In this document: positions 1 through 8,025 of the stretch, piece after piece
How the letters are laid out: each line of letters begins with the position of its first letter
Position numbering within the stretch: the stretch's first letter is position 1
DNA from: Candidatus Nitrotoga arctica
GTDB lineage: Bacteria; Pseudomonadota; Gammaproteobacteria; Burkholderiales; Gallionellaceae
DNA length: 64,000 nucleotides
Reading direction: 5' to 3'
NCBI RefSeq assembly: GCF_918378365.1
Contig: NZ_OU912926.1
Coordinates: forward strand, 2,542,001 to 2,606,000
Position numbers and translations under genes: made by a program
The notes under the pieces: generated by a model
Database searches by the model: none
Told to the model about the DNA's origin: nothing
What the model saw: only the letters and a program-made list of their open reading frames with translations

Positions 1-879
1 CACAATTCCCAGCCCGCTTCCTATATCTTCATCATCGCCCATGCCTGCGATGTTATTAACCCATTCACCAGCAACTTTAAACCATTTACCCCCTGCACCA
101 GCAATATTGAACCACTTATGCGCTTCAATGTAGTCCCGGGGAACGCCCAAGCCCATGTCGTACATGACTCCCAGATTATTTTGAGCCTCTACATCGCCCT
201 GCTCTGCAGCCTTGTTCCACCAAAACACAGCTTGCTGGGTATCCTGAGGAACGCCTATACCGTTGTCATACATGAATCCCAGTTTAAATTGCGCATGTAC
301 GACTCCCTGCTCTGCAGCCTTGCCATACCAAGACACAGCCTGGTCGTCATCCTGAACAACGCCGTTGCCCTCTTCATACATAAAGCCCAATTTGTATTGG
401 GCCTGCGCAATCCCCTGCTCTGCAGCCTTGCCATACCAAGACACAGCTTGCGTGTAGTCCTGCGTAACGCCTTGGCCTTTTTCGTACATGAGACCTAGTG
501 TGTATTGCGCCAATGCATCTCCTTTCTCTACCGCCTTGTTATACCAGTGCACAGCCTGCTCGTAATCTTGTGTAACGCCCTGACCTTTGTAATACATAAC
601 TCCCAAATTGAATTGAGCCTCCGCAAAACCCTGATCTGCGACCTTATGATACCAATGCATAGCCTGTTGGTAGTCCTTTTTAATCCCTTGACCATCGGCA
701 TACATACCTGCCAGATAAAATTGCGCTTCCACATGTCCATGCTCCGCAGCTTTTTTTAATGATTCAGCAGCTTTTATATAGTCCTTGCGGTCAACAAACT
801 TCATCCCATCCTCAAAGTTTTTTGCAACATCTTGAGGTGTCAGTACTGCCATGAAATCGTCCTTCCCATTGATAACCAC
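1..879 (-). CDS. Sel1-repeat protein, 3' end beyond the window
   Basis: The frame is open on the minus strand from 879 to the window edge, so the C-terminus is missing. At least six consecutive Sel1 repeats of about 36 residues are visible, with the signature A-x-x-x-L-G-x-M-Y-x-x-G-x-G-V followed by A-x-x-W-Y/W-x-K-A-A-E-Q-G. No signal peptide is seen, so it is probably cytoplasmic. The last visible part repeats a K-W-F-N/K-x-A-G unit and becomes acidic (GDDED). The chosen start is a GTG at 879, nine bases after AAGGAG (889-894). An ATG at 852 in the same frame is the alternative. Sel1 proteins are usually protein-interaction scaffolds; the specific role is unknown. Plus-strand reading frames over this span are shadows. 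Confidence 0.85.
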   Translation of the reverse strand, partial: MVINGKDDFMAVLTPQDVAKNFEDGMKFVDRKDYIKAAESLKKAAEHGHVEAQFYLAGMYADGQGIKKDYQQAMHWYHKVADQGFAEAQFNLGVMYYKGQGVTQDYEQAVHWYNKAVEKGDALAQYTLGLMYEKGQGVTQDYTQAVSWYGKAAEQGIAQAQYKLGFMYEEGNGVVQDDDQAVSWYGKAAEQGVVHAQFKLGFMYDNGIGVPQDTQQAVFWWNKAAEQGDVEAQNNLGVMYDMGLGVPRDYIEAHKWFNIAGAGGKWFKVAGEWVNNIAGMGDDEDIGSGLGIV

Positions 880-1184
880 ATAATTTTTCTCCTTAATTCA
901 ATTTAAAGCAAAATGAATAATTACAATATAGTTTAGCGCATCTTTACTTCCCGAAAATTATTCCATTATATTAAACGATTGCGCTAATTGCAGAGTATTA
1001 CGAGCATTGACGTAATAAAGGAGCAAATGCAACAAACGATAGAGCCACTTAACCACCAGCCCCTCACATTTGCTGGATGTTAGGTCGCAGCATGAAGTAA
1101 TATTCTGGTTAAATAATACCCCAGGCCAACACATTAATCATTACACTTAGAACTTTAATCCATTAATTATACAGTAACATCAAT
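880..1184. other. AT-rich divergent intergenic region
   Basis: About 300 bases separate two divergent genes and should hold both promoters. An 18-codon plus-strand frame (1027-1083) follows a good AAAGGAG but resembles nothing I know. No structured RNA, terminator or repeat is convincing. Confidence 0.4.
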
Positions 1185-2990
1185 ATGATAGCTCCAAGTA
1201 TTGCGGTCAATGAAAGAACGCGGATCGACACCTTGCGGTCATTCAATATTTTGGATACTTCTCCGGAAGAACGTTTTGATCGCATTACTCGCTTAGCCAA
1301 ACATCTCTTCAACGTGCCCATTGCTCTAGTCAGTTTAGTGGACACGGACCGTCAGTGGTTTAAATCATGCATGGGCCTTTCTGTTAGTGAAACGCCTCGC
1401 AACATTTCCTTTAGCGGACATGCAATTCTGGGCGATGACATCTTCATAGTGCCCGACACGCTTCTCGACAAACGTTTTTACAACAATCCACTTGTTACTA
1501 GTGGCCCAAGCATTCGTTTTTACGCAGGATGTCCTTTGGCAGTTCCGAATGGAAGCAAACTGGGCACCCTTTGCCTGATCGATAACAGGCCACGCATGTT
1601 GAATAACGAGGAGCGCAAACTCCTACAAGAACTTGCCTGCATGGTTGAGCAAGAAATTGCAAAGGTCCAGACGGTAACCAAGGATTCAACCACGCTACCT
1701 AACCGCCGAACCTCCGAGACACTGACACAGCGTGCATTGAAAGTTTGTCACCGTATAAAAAAACCTACGCCTTTGCAGTTTAAGGAGAGTTCTATATCTC
1801 AAGGTTTGTGTACGTCATGCGCCTATGTAGGTAAAACGAAAAGTATAATCAAAGGTAACGTCAACACCGGGATCATCCTCTGGTTTTTCTTCTTGATTCC
1901 GGGCTTAATTTATTCAATTTGGCGTTTTCGTTCTCGGCATGAGGTATGCCCAATCTGTAATCGAGCAACGATTATTCCGGCTGTGTCTCCCAAAGCCCAG
2001 CAAATCATTCGTGAAAACCGGGCAGCAAAAACCCCCGTTACGAGCCAGGATTTGAAACAACCATCGAAAGCAGCTATTGAAGTAGAGAAAGCAGTTGGAA
2101 TAAATATACAAACCAGCAGCACATCTTCCCCCTCCAGCAGCCAACATATTGATATTAGACAGACTGTCAAGAATATTGATGCGCTACCCGCCATGCCGGT
2201 CATTGCACAAAAACTACTGGCGCTACAGATCAATAGCGACGAAAACGAACGGGAAATGTTAATGCTGATCGAGCAAGACTCGCAGATCTCAGCAAAAATT
2301 ATCGGACTATCCAATTCAGCAAAGCTTGGCTCCACACGAAAGTCAACGTCAGTAAAAGAGGCTGCGATCTTACTAGGCATGAGCCGTGTCAAATCGATTG
2401 CAACTGGCATCGCCATCATGTCCTTTTCGACCAAAGTATCCACGGGTAAATTTAAGGCACAGGATCTTTGGTTGCATAGCTTTGGCATTGCGTTTGCCAT
2501 GCTCGGCATCGCCCGTGCCATGCCCGCAAAGATCCGCCCTAACGATGATCAAGTTTTTTTGGCTGGCATACTGCACGACATAGGCTATCTTGCGCTCGCT
2601 TTCCTGGATCCAAAACGGAGCGATGATCTGCATGCCCTCTTGTCAGCAGAATCTGATCGTCCTGTGCTAAGTATAGAACGGGAAATGCTGGAAATATGCC
2701 ACGACGAATTAGGTGCAGAGCTAGCGCGCCACTGGAATTTGCCGGATGAAATTATTGCCGTGCTGCGCTACCACCATACACCAGATGTAGTCGAAGCGGC
2801 AGCGGGACAACCAATGGTGCACATGATCAGCTTGGCAGAAAAATTGCTGGCTTCCTTTGGCATTAATGAGCACGTCGATGCCAACATCAGCGACGAGGAT
2901 TGGGAAGTTTTGGGCATCGATCCAAGTAAGGCTGAGGAAATTGGGGTTGAGGTAGCGGAACAAGCGGAACAGGCTGCGGCAGCATATTGA
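1185..2990 (+). CDS. GAF / LITAF-like zinc ribbon / HDOD signalling protein
   Basis: The protein has 601 residues in three parts. Residues 20-160 are a GAF sensor domain. Residues 209-258 pair a CxxC (C209, C212) with a CxxC (C255, C258) across a roughly 20-residue hydrophobic stretch (229-246), the layout of LITAF-like zinc-ribbon membrane domains. Residues 325-560 are an HDOD domain with LPAMP near 334 and an HDIG at 464-467; HDOD proteins are HD-superfamily relatives used as signalling outputs. A Ser-rich linker joins the last two parts. I infer a membrane-anchored regulator that senses a small molecule through GAF. The start has no clear ribosome-binding site, but the GAF domain begins directly after it. 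It stands alone with about 270 bases of empty sequence downstream. Confidence 0.85.
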   Translation: MIAPSIAVNERTRIDTLRSFNILDTSPEERFDRITRLAKHLFNVPIALVSLVDTDRQWFKSCMGLSVSETPRNISFSGHAILGDDIFIVPDTLLDKRFYNNPLVTSGPSIRFYAGCPLAVPNGSKLGTLCLIDNRPRMLNNEERKLLQELACMVEQEIAKVQTVTKDSTTLPNRRTSETLTQRALKVCHRIKKPTPLQFKESSISQGLCTSCAYVGKTKSIIKGNVNTGIILWFFFLIPGLIYSIWRFRSRHEVCPICNRATIIPAVSPKAQQIIRENRAAKTPVTSQDLKQPSKAAIEVEKAVGINIQTSSTSSPSSSQHIDIRQTVKNIDALPAMPVIAQKLLALQINSDENEREMLMLIEQDSQISAKIIGLSNSAKLGSTRKSTSVKEAAILLGMSRVKSIATGIAIMSFSTKVSTGKFKAQDLWLHSFGIAFAMLGIARAMPAKIRPNDDQVFLAGILHDIGYLALAFLDPKRSDDLHALLSAESDRPVLSIEREMLEICHDELGAELARHWNLPDEIIAVLRYHHTPDVVEAAAGQPMVHMISLAEKLLASFGINEHVDANISDEDWEVLGIDPSKAEEIGVEVAEQAEQAAAAY

Positions 2991-3262
2991 TTGTCAAACA
3001 GCGCCCAATACATTCCACTCACCAGTCCCCTTATTATGCATACAGCGAATGGGGCGATACGCCGACATGCATATTAGCGCTGCTAATTATCGACGCTATT
3101 GAATACAACTGGGCATTTCGTGCCATACTTCAAATACCCAATTCAGCAACCTGTACATCAGCTGGCTGATCAAACGCTGGAAATGTAACAGATACGATGT
3201 AATTTCAATTTAGAACAAGAACTTGAGCAAGCAGTATCTTTACCAAGTACTCAATGTGGATA

Positions 3263-3670
3263 TTACCAAACACTATCCTTCAGTTTCTCAATTTCTCTTC
3301 GATCGCGTTTGGTTGGCCTTCCTCTGAGAAAAGTGGGCATCGGCTGTGCTTTTAACTCATCCGATAGTTCTTTCCTGCGCCGGAGACTTTCTTCCGTCTC
3401 TCTGTAAAGCATCTGTGCTTGGGGAGCTGGCCCTCGTTTACTGGAAAGAGCTAATACCTCTACCAGGAATTGATATGGCCCAATACGGATAGAAAGCATA
3501 TCGCCTACTGCTACCGATTTTGCAGGCTTGACACGCACGCCGTTGCATAAAACCTTGCCGCACTCTAAAGCGTCTACAGATAAAGATCGTGTTTTGAAGA
3601 AACGTGCAGCGCATAGCCATCTGTCTATGCGAAATTTGACGTCATCATTTTTTTCGTCAAGGGTATTCAT
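3263..3670 (-). CDS. hslR: Hsp15-like S4-domain RNA-binding protein
   Basis: The 135-residue protein has an N-terminal S4 RNA-binding domain (about residues 12-70, with R-I-D-R-W-L-C-A-A-R-F-F-K-T-R) and a basic C-terminal helix ending in R-G-R-P-T-K-R-D-R-R. Length and layout match Hsp15, which in E. coli binds stalled 50S subunits carrying nascent peptidyl-tRNA and helps recycle them after heat stress. It is monocistronic here, with no recognisable partner on either side. The family is well conserved, so the call is firm; heat-shock control cannot be judged from the sequence. Confidence 0.9.
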   Translation of the reverse strand: MNTLDEKNDDVKFRIDRWLCAARFFKTRSLSVDALECGKVLCNGVRVKPAKSVAVGDMLSIRIGPYQFLVEVLALSSKRGPAPQAQMLYRETEESLRRRKELSDELKAQPMPTFLRGRPTKRDRREIEKLKDSVW

Positions 3671-3959
3671 AAATTATAAGTTGTGAAGTATAGAAAGCCA
3701 GGACAGTGTTTCCGCCCTTTGGATTTTTTGGCTGCGATTTTAGCCAACCTTTCATTAATATAATAAATTGATTATGTAGTATTTTTATACTCACCTCAAA
3801 ATCTCATGACCCCCAAACTGAAAGAAATAGTTACTTAATAAAAACTATAACATAGCACAATAACCCGGCACAACAATTCACCAAGGCCCAATTTTTTGAA
3901 CAGAAAAAATTGACAATTTCCCCATTCTCCCTACAATTCGCTCCTCAGATTTATCTTTT

Positions 3960-4035
3960 GGGTTGTTAGCTCAGTTGGTAGAGCATCGGACTCTTAATCC
4001 GTTGGTCGTGTGTTCGAGTCACACACAACCCACCA
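3960..4035 (+). tRNA. tRNA-Lys (anticodon CTT)
   Basis: A complete cloverleaf: acceptor GGGTTGT (3960-3966) pairs with ACAACCC (4025-4031), and the anticodon loop CTCTTAA gives anticodon CTT. The T arm carries GTTCGAGTC, and the CCA end is encoded (4033-4035). The downstream side is a mobile-element graveyard, but I found no repeated copy of the 3' end that would mark an integrated island. Confidence 0.95.
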
Positions 4036-4985
4036 AATTTTAAGAAAAGTATCAACAAATTACAGCGATATTTTTACTGTCAAGTAGCAAGCTCTGCTCC
4101 GCAAAAAATATGGGCGACATGACGATCTTTATTTGCAAACATTAAAAATATAAATGTAACGGGGAGCAATAAGTATTTTCTGTTTCACTGCAATCATAAA
4201 AGCTGTCCAACCTGAGGTTCTCGAAAATGCCGTATTTCAAGGGAACAAACGACCCACAACAATCTTTCCGATGATCGCCCCACATGCCGAACTAAGCGGC
4301 CCGCGACTCTCAATCTGCCTCGCCTTGAGGTACGCTACCGACTCCAGGCTGATCAATCCGGTTATTTGCGGCTTGAATGTTTCCTGACCTGCGCCAGCTC
4401 ACGGCCAAAATCTTTAACCTGCACCGGATTGACGATGGAAACCATCACGCCAGCATCCACGAGCGCCATGACAGCTTGTTCGTGATAGATGCCGGTGGCT
4501 TCCATGACGATATGCAATTCTTCTGGGGAAACGTTTTGTTTGGCAACCCAAGTCAGCAAATCAACAATGTCTTACTGGATGTTATTCACTACTTTCGTCT
4601 TGCGCTTGCGCTGCCTCAGCCATGCTCGATTATCTGTTCCCGCTGGAGTCGCCCGGGCGTTATCAGGTATTGGGCCGGGCCGCTTACCTAGCCTATACAA
4701 CTGACTCACGACAGGGGTAGAAGGGGCTAAGATGCTGCGTGCCCCACCTATCAAGCCTTGTAGACGGGTTCGAACCGGGGCATACTGCATAAATTAATTT
4801 ATTTCAGATAGAAGAAATTCTGATAGAGAATCATAAAGGACAAGCAACTGGAAAACATATGCAATGATCAACGATCCATTGCTCATCAAATCAGGCCCTA
4901 GAAACCCAAGAGATCGTTGCTATAAATGTGCAGATGAGCAAAAGTATGGATTGGCCATCACTGGATAAGATAAAGAGGGCAAATT
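4036..4985. other. Decayed intergenic region with transposase remnant
   Basis: Nearly 950 bases without an intact gene follow the tRNA. The only recognisable content is the IS110-type remnant listed separately. A minus-strand frame at 4572-4790 continues upstream of it, but only its last residues look transposase-like. Sequence between 4040 and 4360 shows nothing I can name. Confidence 0.5.
4362..4610 (-). pseudogene. IS110-family transposase remnant
   Basis: Read on the minus strand, the fragment gives K-T-K-V-V-N-N-I-Q, a stop, then D-I-V-D-L-L-T-W-V, and further on V-M-E-A-T-G-I-Y-H-E and V-N-P-V-Q-V-K-D-F-G-R-E-L-A. This is the N-terminal DEDD-type region of IS110 transposases, including the conserved E-A-T-G-x-Y-H and N-P-x-Q-V-K-x-F. 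An in-frame TAA lies at 4572-4574, and the frame ends at 4362 where the family continues for about 200 more residues. The transposase is therefore truncated and dead. No element ends are recognisable. Confidence 0.8.
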
Positions 4986-5234
4986 ATGAAACTCATAACA
5001 TTAATCGCCTTGATCAGCCTCACCGGTTGCGCTGCTAAATCTGACCATAACCCGCTTCAATTGAGCGAGCAAGAAAAAAAGGATCGGTCTACTTGTATGG
5101 ACAAAGTAGCAAAAGAAATGTCCAAGAATCCAACTGGATATGGCATGGAGAGCAGCGCTATGAACGGGTTCAATATTTCTCTGCGTGAAGGTGAGCTGAT
5201 AAACCTTTGCATGAAAGCAAAGGGGGCTTATTAA
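4986..5234 (+). CDS. Small predicted lipoprotein, unknown function
   Basis: The 82-residue protein begins with a short signal sequence and a lipobox (S-L-T-G-C, lipidated Cys15), so it is likely processed by signal peptidase II and anchored in a membrane. The mature part is polar and has two further cysteines (in S-T-C-M-D-K and I-N-L-C-M-K) that could form a disulfide. GAGGG lies just upstream of the ATG. I do not recognise the family. It sits among mobile-element debris and a riboswitch-controlled exporter, without obvious operon partners. Confidence 0.65.
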   Translation: MKLITLIALISLTGCAAKSDHNPLQLSEQEKKDRSTCMDKVAKEMSKNPTGYGMESSAMNGFNISLREGELINLCMKAKGAY

Positions 5235-5327
5235 GCCTGAATGAAATCTAAAAAGTATGCGGGGTAGCGGTTAACTCTCCTTCTCATGAATAACAAGGTA
5301 TTTTTTATAAAAATCGACTAAAATTTT

Positions 5328-5765
5328 ATGAATTTATTTGACTCTGACGAAGTAAAAAAACGTGTAGATAAAGTTTGGGAGCGGGTCTTTTTAAATTGTA
5401 ATTCCGTATTAAGACAATCAAAAATTTACGGTTTTTATTGCTGCCAAGAAGTACCTCATCCCAATATGCATGCGCTGATAGTTCATTTGAACATTTTTTC
5501 TGCTGTAATGAATATTTTGGTAACGCAAGGAATGGAGACTGGCGTGGATTACGACCAAACGAGGTTAATTTTAAATGCCAAAGAGCAATTAACAAAAATG
5601 GAACGTGTGGCCGCCGCAATAACTGCAAATAATAAAAAAGACTATCAAATGGCAATCCAAGATATGGAAAAGAAAACCTCATTGAAGCTTGCACCGTTAT
5701 TAATTACAGACAAATTGCTACTGCTTGAATCAAAAAAACGGTCCGCTATTGATAGATCAGATTAA
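5328..5765 (+). CDS. Hypothetical helical protein
   Basis: A 145-residue frame of unknown family. It appears mostly helical with charged ends, and has no signal peptide, transmembrane segment or known motif; a Y-C-C-Q stretch lies near residue 38. The ATG lacks a clear ribosome-binding site. A minus-strand frame (5326-5694) covers the same DNA. I prefer the plus strand for its soluble-protein composition and its orientation shared with both neighbours. It ends about 40 bases before the guanidine riboswitch. Confidence 0.5.
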   Translation: MNLFDSDEVKKRVDKVWERVFLNCNSVLRQSKIYGFYCCQEVPHPNMHALIVHLNIFSAVMNILVTQGMETGVDYDQTRLILNAKEQLTKMERVAAAITANNKKDYQMAIQDMEKKTSLKLAPLLITDKLLLLESKKRSAIDRSD

Positions 5766-5803
5766 ATATTAAGCCGGGTGACCCGTGCTTTACTCAGTAA
5801 ATA

Positions 5804-5852
5804 GCAGGGACGACCCTGCCTTTTAAATCATAAATTGAGGACGACCTTATTT
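5804..5852 (+). promoter_or_regulatory. Guanidine-II (mini-ykkC) riboswitch
   Basis: Two hairpins each close on an ACGA tetraloop. P1 is GCAGGG-ACGA-CCCTGC (5804-5819, six perfect pairs). P2 is GAGG-ACGA-CCTT (5837-5848), extended by A/T pairs. The linker is 17 bases. Twin hairpins with ACGR loops define the guanidine-II class. The Shine-Dalgarno GGGAGGA (5857-5863) follows directly, so guanidine binding probably frees translation of the exporter gene downstream. Confidence 0.9.
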
Positions 5853-5866
5853 TTTCGGGAGGAATT

Positions 5867-6187
5867 ATGGCTTGGGTCATTCTCACCATCGCTGGACTTT
5901 TTGAAGTAGGATGGGCTATCGGTCTCAAATATACAAATGGCTTTACCAAGCTATGGCCGACCGTAGGAACGGTAGCGGCCATGCTCATCAGCTTGACACT
6001 TCTTGGTATTGCCATGAAAGATTTGCCAGTTGGAACAGCCTACGCGGTCTGGACCGGGGTTGGAGCTGTCGGAACCGTCTTCTTGGGGATTTTTTTGTTC
6101 GGCGACTCTGCCGCAGTAGGCCGGTTGATTTGCGTTGGACTGATTCTTGCTGGGATCATCGGTTTAAAAATTCTTTCCCCTTCCTAA
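5867..6187 (+). CDS. gdx: Gdx/SugE-type guanidinium exporter (SMR family)
   Basis: The 106-residue protein has the four transmembrane helices of the small multidrug resistance family. It carries the essential Glu13 in the first helix (A-G-L-F-E-V-G-W-A) and the [10 protein letters not shown] segment typical of the SugE/Gdx branch. Gdx proteins work as antiparallel dimers that exchange guanidinium for protons. The guanidine-II riboswitch just upstream supports a guanidine role over a general quaternary-amine exporter. The ATG follows GGGAGGA with four bases between. It appears monocistronic. Confidence 0.93.
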   Translation: MAWVILTIAGLFEVGWAIGLKYTNGFTKLWPTVGTVAAMLISLTLLGIAMKDLPVGTAYAVWTGVGAVGTVFLGIFLFGDSAAVGRLICVGLILAGIIGLKILSPS

Positions 6188-6284
6188 GTTCGAATTAGTG
6201 GATAAACGATGCACAGGGGGCGATATTCTCAAAATTACACCACGGATTGGAATGAACTAATGGTTGTTGGGAAAATATAAAACT

Positions 6285-6320
6285 AAAAAAAACCGCTCTA
6301 ATCCTGGGGGGAGGGAGCGG
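6285..6320 (-). terminator. Rho-independent terminator-like hairpin
   Basis: CCGCTC (6293-6298) pairs with GAGCGG (6315-6320). Read on the minus strand the hairpin is followed by a run of eight T, so it would stop transcription arriving from the Sel1 genes about 500 bases upstream. Confidence 0.6.
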
Positions 6321-6571
6321 CGAAGGGAGGTTTAAATTGATTTCTAGATTAACTTTAGCCTCTTAACATTACATGACTATGACAATCAATATTTTTTAGA
6401 TACTGAAATCCAATTAAAATTGAGAATGAGGTCATTCTAATTGTTAGATTTACCTTGGTATGCAAGGCAGCTGACATATAGGGGATTGTATTTATATCGG
6501 GCGTGGCTGCCTGAACAAGGGTATATCGCATAGGGGATTCATGGTATCGCCAATTCCTGGCAATAAATAAA

Positions 6572-6605
6572 TCCGCTCGCTCTCAACTCAATGGAAGCGA
6601 GCGGA
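6572..6605. terminator. Strong ten-base-pair hairpin
   Basis: TCCGCTCGCT (6572-6581) pairs perfectly with AGCGAGCGGA (6596-6605) around a 14-base loop. The minus-strand side is followed by ATTTATTTATT, a weak T-rich tail. It shares its arm sequence with the hairpin at 6293-6320, so the two may be copies of one short repeat. Confidence 0.5.
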
Positions 6606-6837
6606 AAGGGCTGTTAAACATGAAGTCCTCTATTTCATGGTGTCAGAGGAACCTCAGGTTAAAAATAATCAGAGGGAAATTTTGCACTCCATAGCAAGAA
6701 GCAGAAAAATACGCGCATAGAACTGACCGATGCGTATAGCGTATCTATCGAACGCTTCAACAAGCCGCATATTCCTAAAGAAGACTTGATTGCCAATAAG
6801 CACAGTGGTTTTCAGCGCTCACGACCGATACAAGCCC

Positions 6838-7767
6838 CTAACGATAAACTTTTCCTATCTGCCAATTCGAAAACATTTTCTCCGCTGCTTCGCGTTGTTC
6901 TGGAGTCAAGGTGATTGAATCACGTAATTTTTTTGCGTTGACATTACCGCCATATTCGACAGCCAGATTGGACCACACATAGGACAGCAGCTCGTCCTTC
7001 TGCACCCCACTACCTAGGTAGTACGCCAAAGCGAGGTTGTACTGTGCATCGGTATTTCCGTGAGCAGCCGCTTTCTGCCATAACTCAGCAGCCTTAACGA
7101 CATCCTTTGGCACACCTTCGCCAAAATAGTACATTGACCCGAGATTTAACTGTGCATCTGGATATCCCTGCATTACTGCCTTCTGCCATAGCTCAAGTGC
7201 TTTGGTAACATTCCTCGGCACAACTTCGCCTTTGTTGTATATCACCCCCAGGGCGAACTGTGCATGGGCAAACCCCCGCTCTGCCGCATTCTGCCACCAT
7301 TCAAAGGCCTTGGCGGGGTCCTTCGGTATACCCTTGCTGTCGCGGTATAGCCAACCAAGGTTTAGCTGCGCATCGGCATTCCCTTGCGCCGATGCCTTCT
7401 GCAGCCAATCTACAGCCTTGACATAATCCCTGGGAACACCGTCGCCGTTGACATACAACAGCCCAAGGCCAGCTTGTGCCTTGACATGGCCCTGTACTGC
7501 AGCTTTCTCATACCACTCTGCGGCCTTGCGTGTATCCTTGGCCAAGATTTTATTATCCCCACCGGTATCGTACATCCAGGCTAAATCATACTGTGCGTTT
7601 GCATCACCAGATTCCGCATACACTCTCAATTGCGCAAGATTCTCTTCTGCCTCCTGATTTACTGATGATTGTGACATTGACTGACCATACGCACTCACCG
7701 CAACAGCAAACAACAATGTAAGGAGCACTTTTCCTGTAATGCGCATATAAATATGTACCAATGACAT
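6838..7767 (-). CDS. Exported Sel1-repeat protein
   Basis: The 309-residue protein has an N-terminal signal peptide (hydrophobic K-V-L-L-T-L-L-F-A-V-A-V-S-A ending near A-Y-G) and about six Sel1 repeats (roughly residues 53-270). A short conserved tail follows (L-S-Y-V-W-S-N-L-A, then L-T-P-E-Q-R-E-A-A-E), seen at the end of many periplasmic Sel1 proteins. The start at 7767 has a TGAGG eight bases upstream; Met8 (7746) is a possible alternative. Probably a periplasmic scaffold; substrate unknown. The next gene upstream (8026-8697) ends in a closely similar tail, suggesting tandem duplication. Confidence 0.9.
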   Translation of the reverse strand: MSLVHIYMRITGKVLLTLLFAVAVSAYGQSMSQSSVNQEAEENLAQLRVYAESGDANAQYDLAWMYDTGGDNKILAKDTRKAAEWYEKAAVQGHVKAQAGLGLLYVNGDGVPRDYVKAVDWLQKASAQGNADAQLNLGWLYRDSKGIPKDPAKAFEWWQNAAERGFAHAQFALGVIYNKGEVVPRNVTKALELWQKAVMQGYPDAQLNLGSMYYFGEGVPKDVVKAAELWQKAAAHGNTDAQYNLALAYYLGSGVQKDELLSYVWSNLAVEYGGNVNAKKLRDSITLTPEQREAAEKMFSNWQIGKVYR

Positions 7768-8025
7768 TTTTAGACCTCATTCAAATTCATCATGTCCGCC
7801 GACTAGCGAAGTGTTAATGGAAAACGATTATCAAACTAATAACTATTATTTTACGTTGTAAACGTTAACGCACATTATCCACCCGTATCTCCATAGTATT
7901 TCACGCCTGACTTAACTTTCGCACAGGGCATAGAGTTAACCGGTGATGTGACTTTCGTGTAGCTCGGATGGAATATGAAGTTGGATAGCTAACCAACGTT
8001 GTCATTATTTTACCAATCAATTCCC

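Larger units (their letters stand above)
6188..6837. other. Gene-free stretch with two related hairpins
   Basis: About 650 bases between the exporter and a convergent Sel1 gene. Apart from the hairpins at 6293-6320 and 6572-6605, which share CCGCTC/GAGCGG arms, nothing is recognisable. A short plus-strand open stretch (6720-6840) reads like protein but has no start or family resemblance; it may be debris. Confidence 0.5.

Noticed and set aside
1027..1083. Eighteen-codon frame behind AAAGGAG
   Set aside because: The spacing to the ATG is very short and the peptide has no leader-like or toxin-like features.
1045..1087. attC-like pair ACTTAAC and GTTAGGT with short inverted arms
   Set aside because: Only about 40 bases long, without the hairpin and bulge layout of a true attC, and no cassette gene follows in the expected place.
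4755..4785. GGGTTCGAACC resembling a tRNA T arm
   Set aside because: The flanking bases cannot form the T stem or an acceptor stem on either strand, and no D or anticodon arm is present.
5326..5694. Minus-strand frame opposite the hypothetical gene at 5328-5765
   Set aside because: Its translation is rich in Leu/Phe/Tyr/Pro in a way typical of antisense shadows, and both neighbours run on the plus strand.
6720..6840. Plus-strand protein-like open stretch before the Sel1 gene
   Set aside because: No start codon, no family resemblance, and it runs into the antisense of the Sel1 gene. Too weak to call a remnant.
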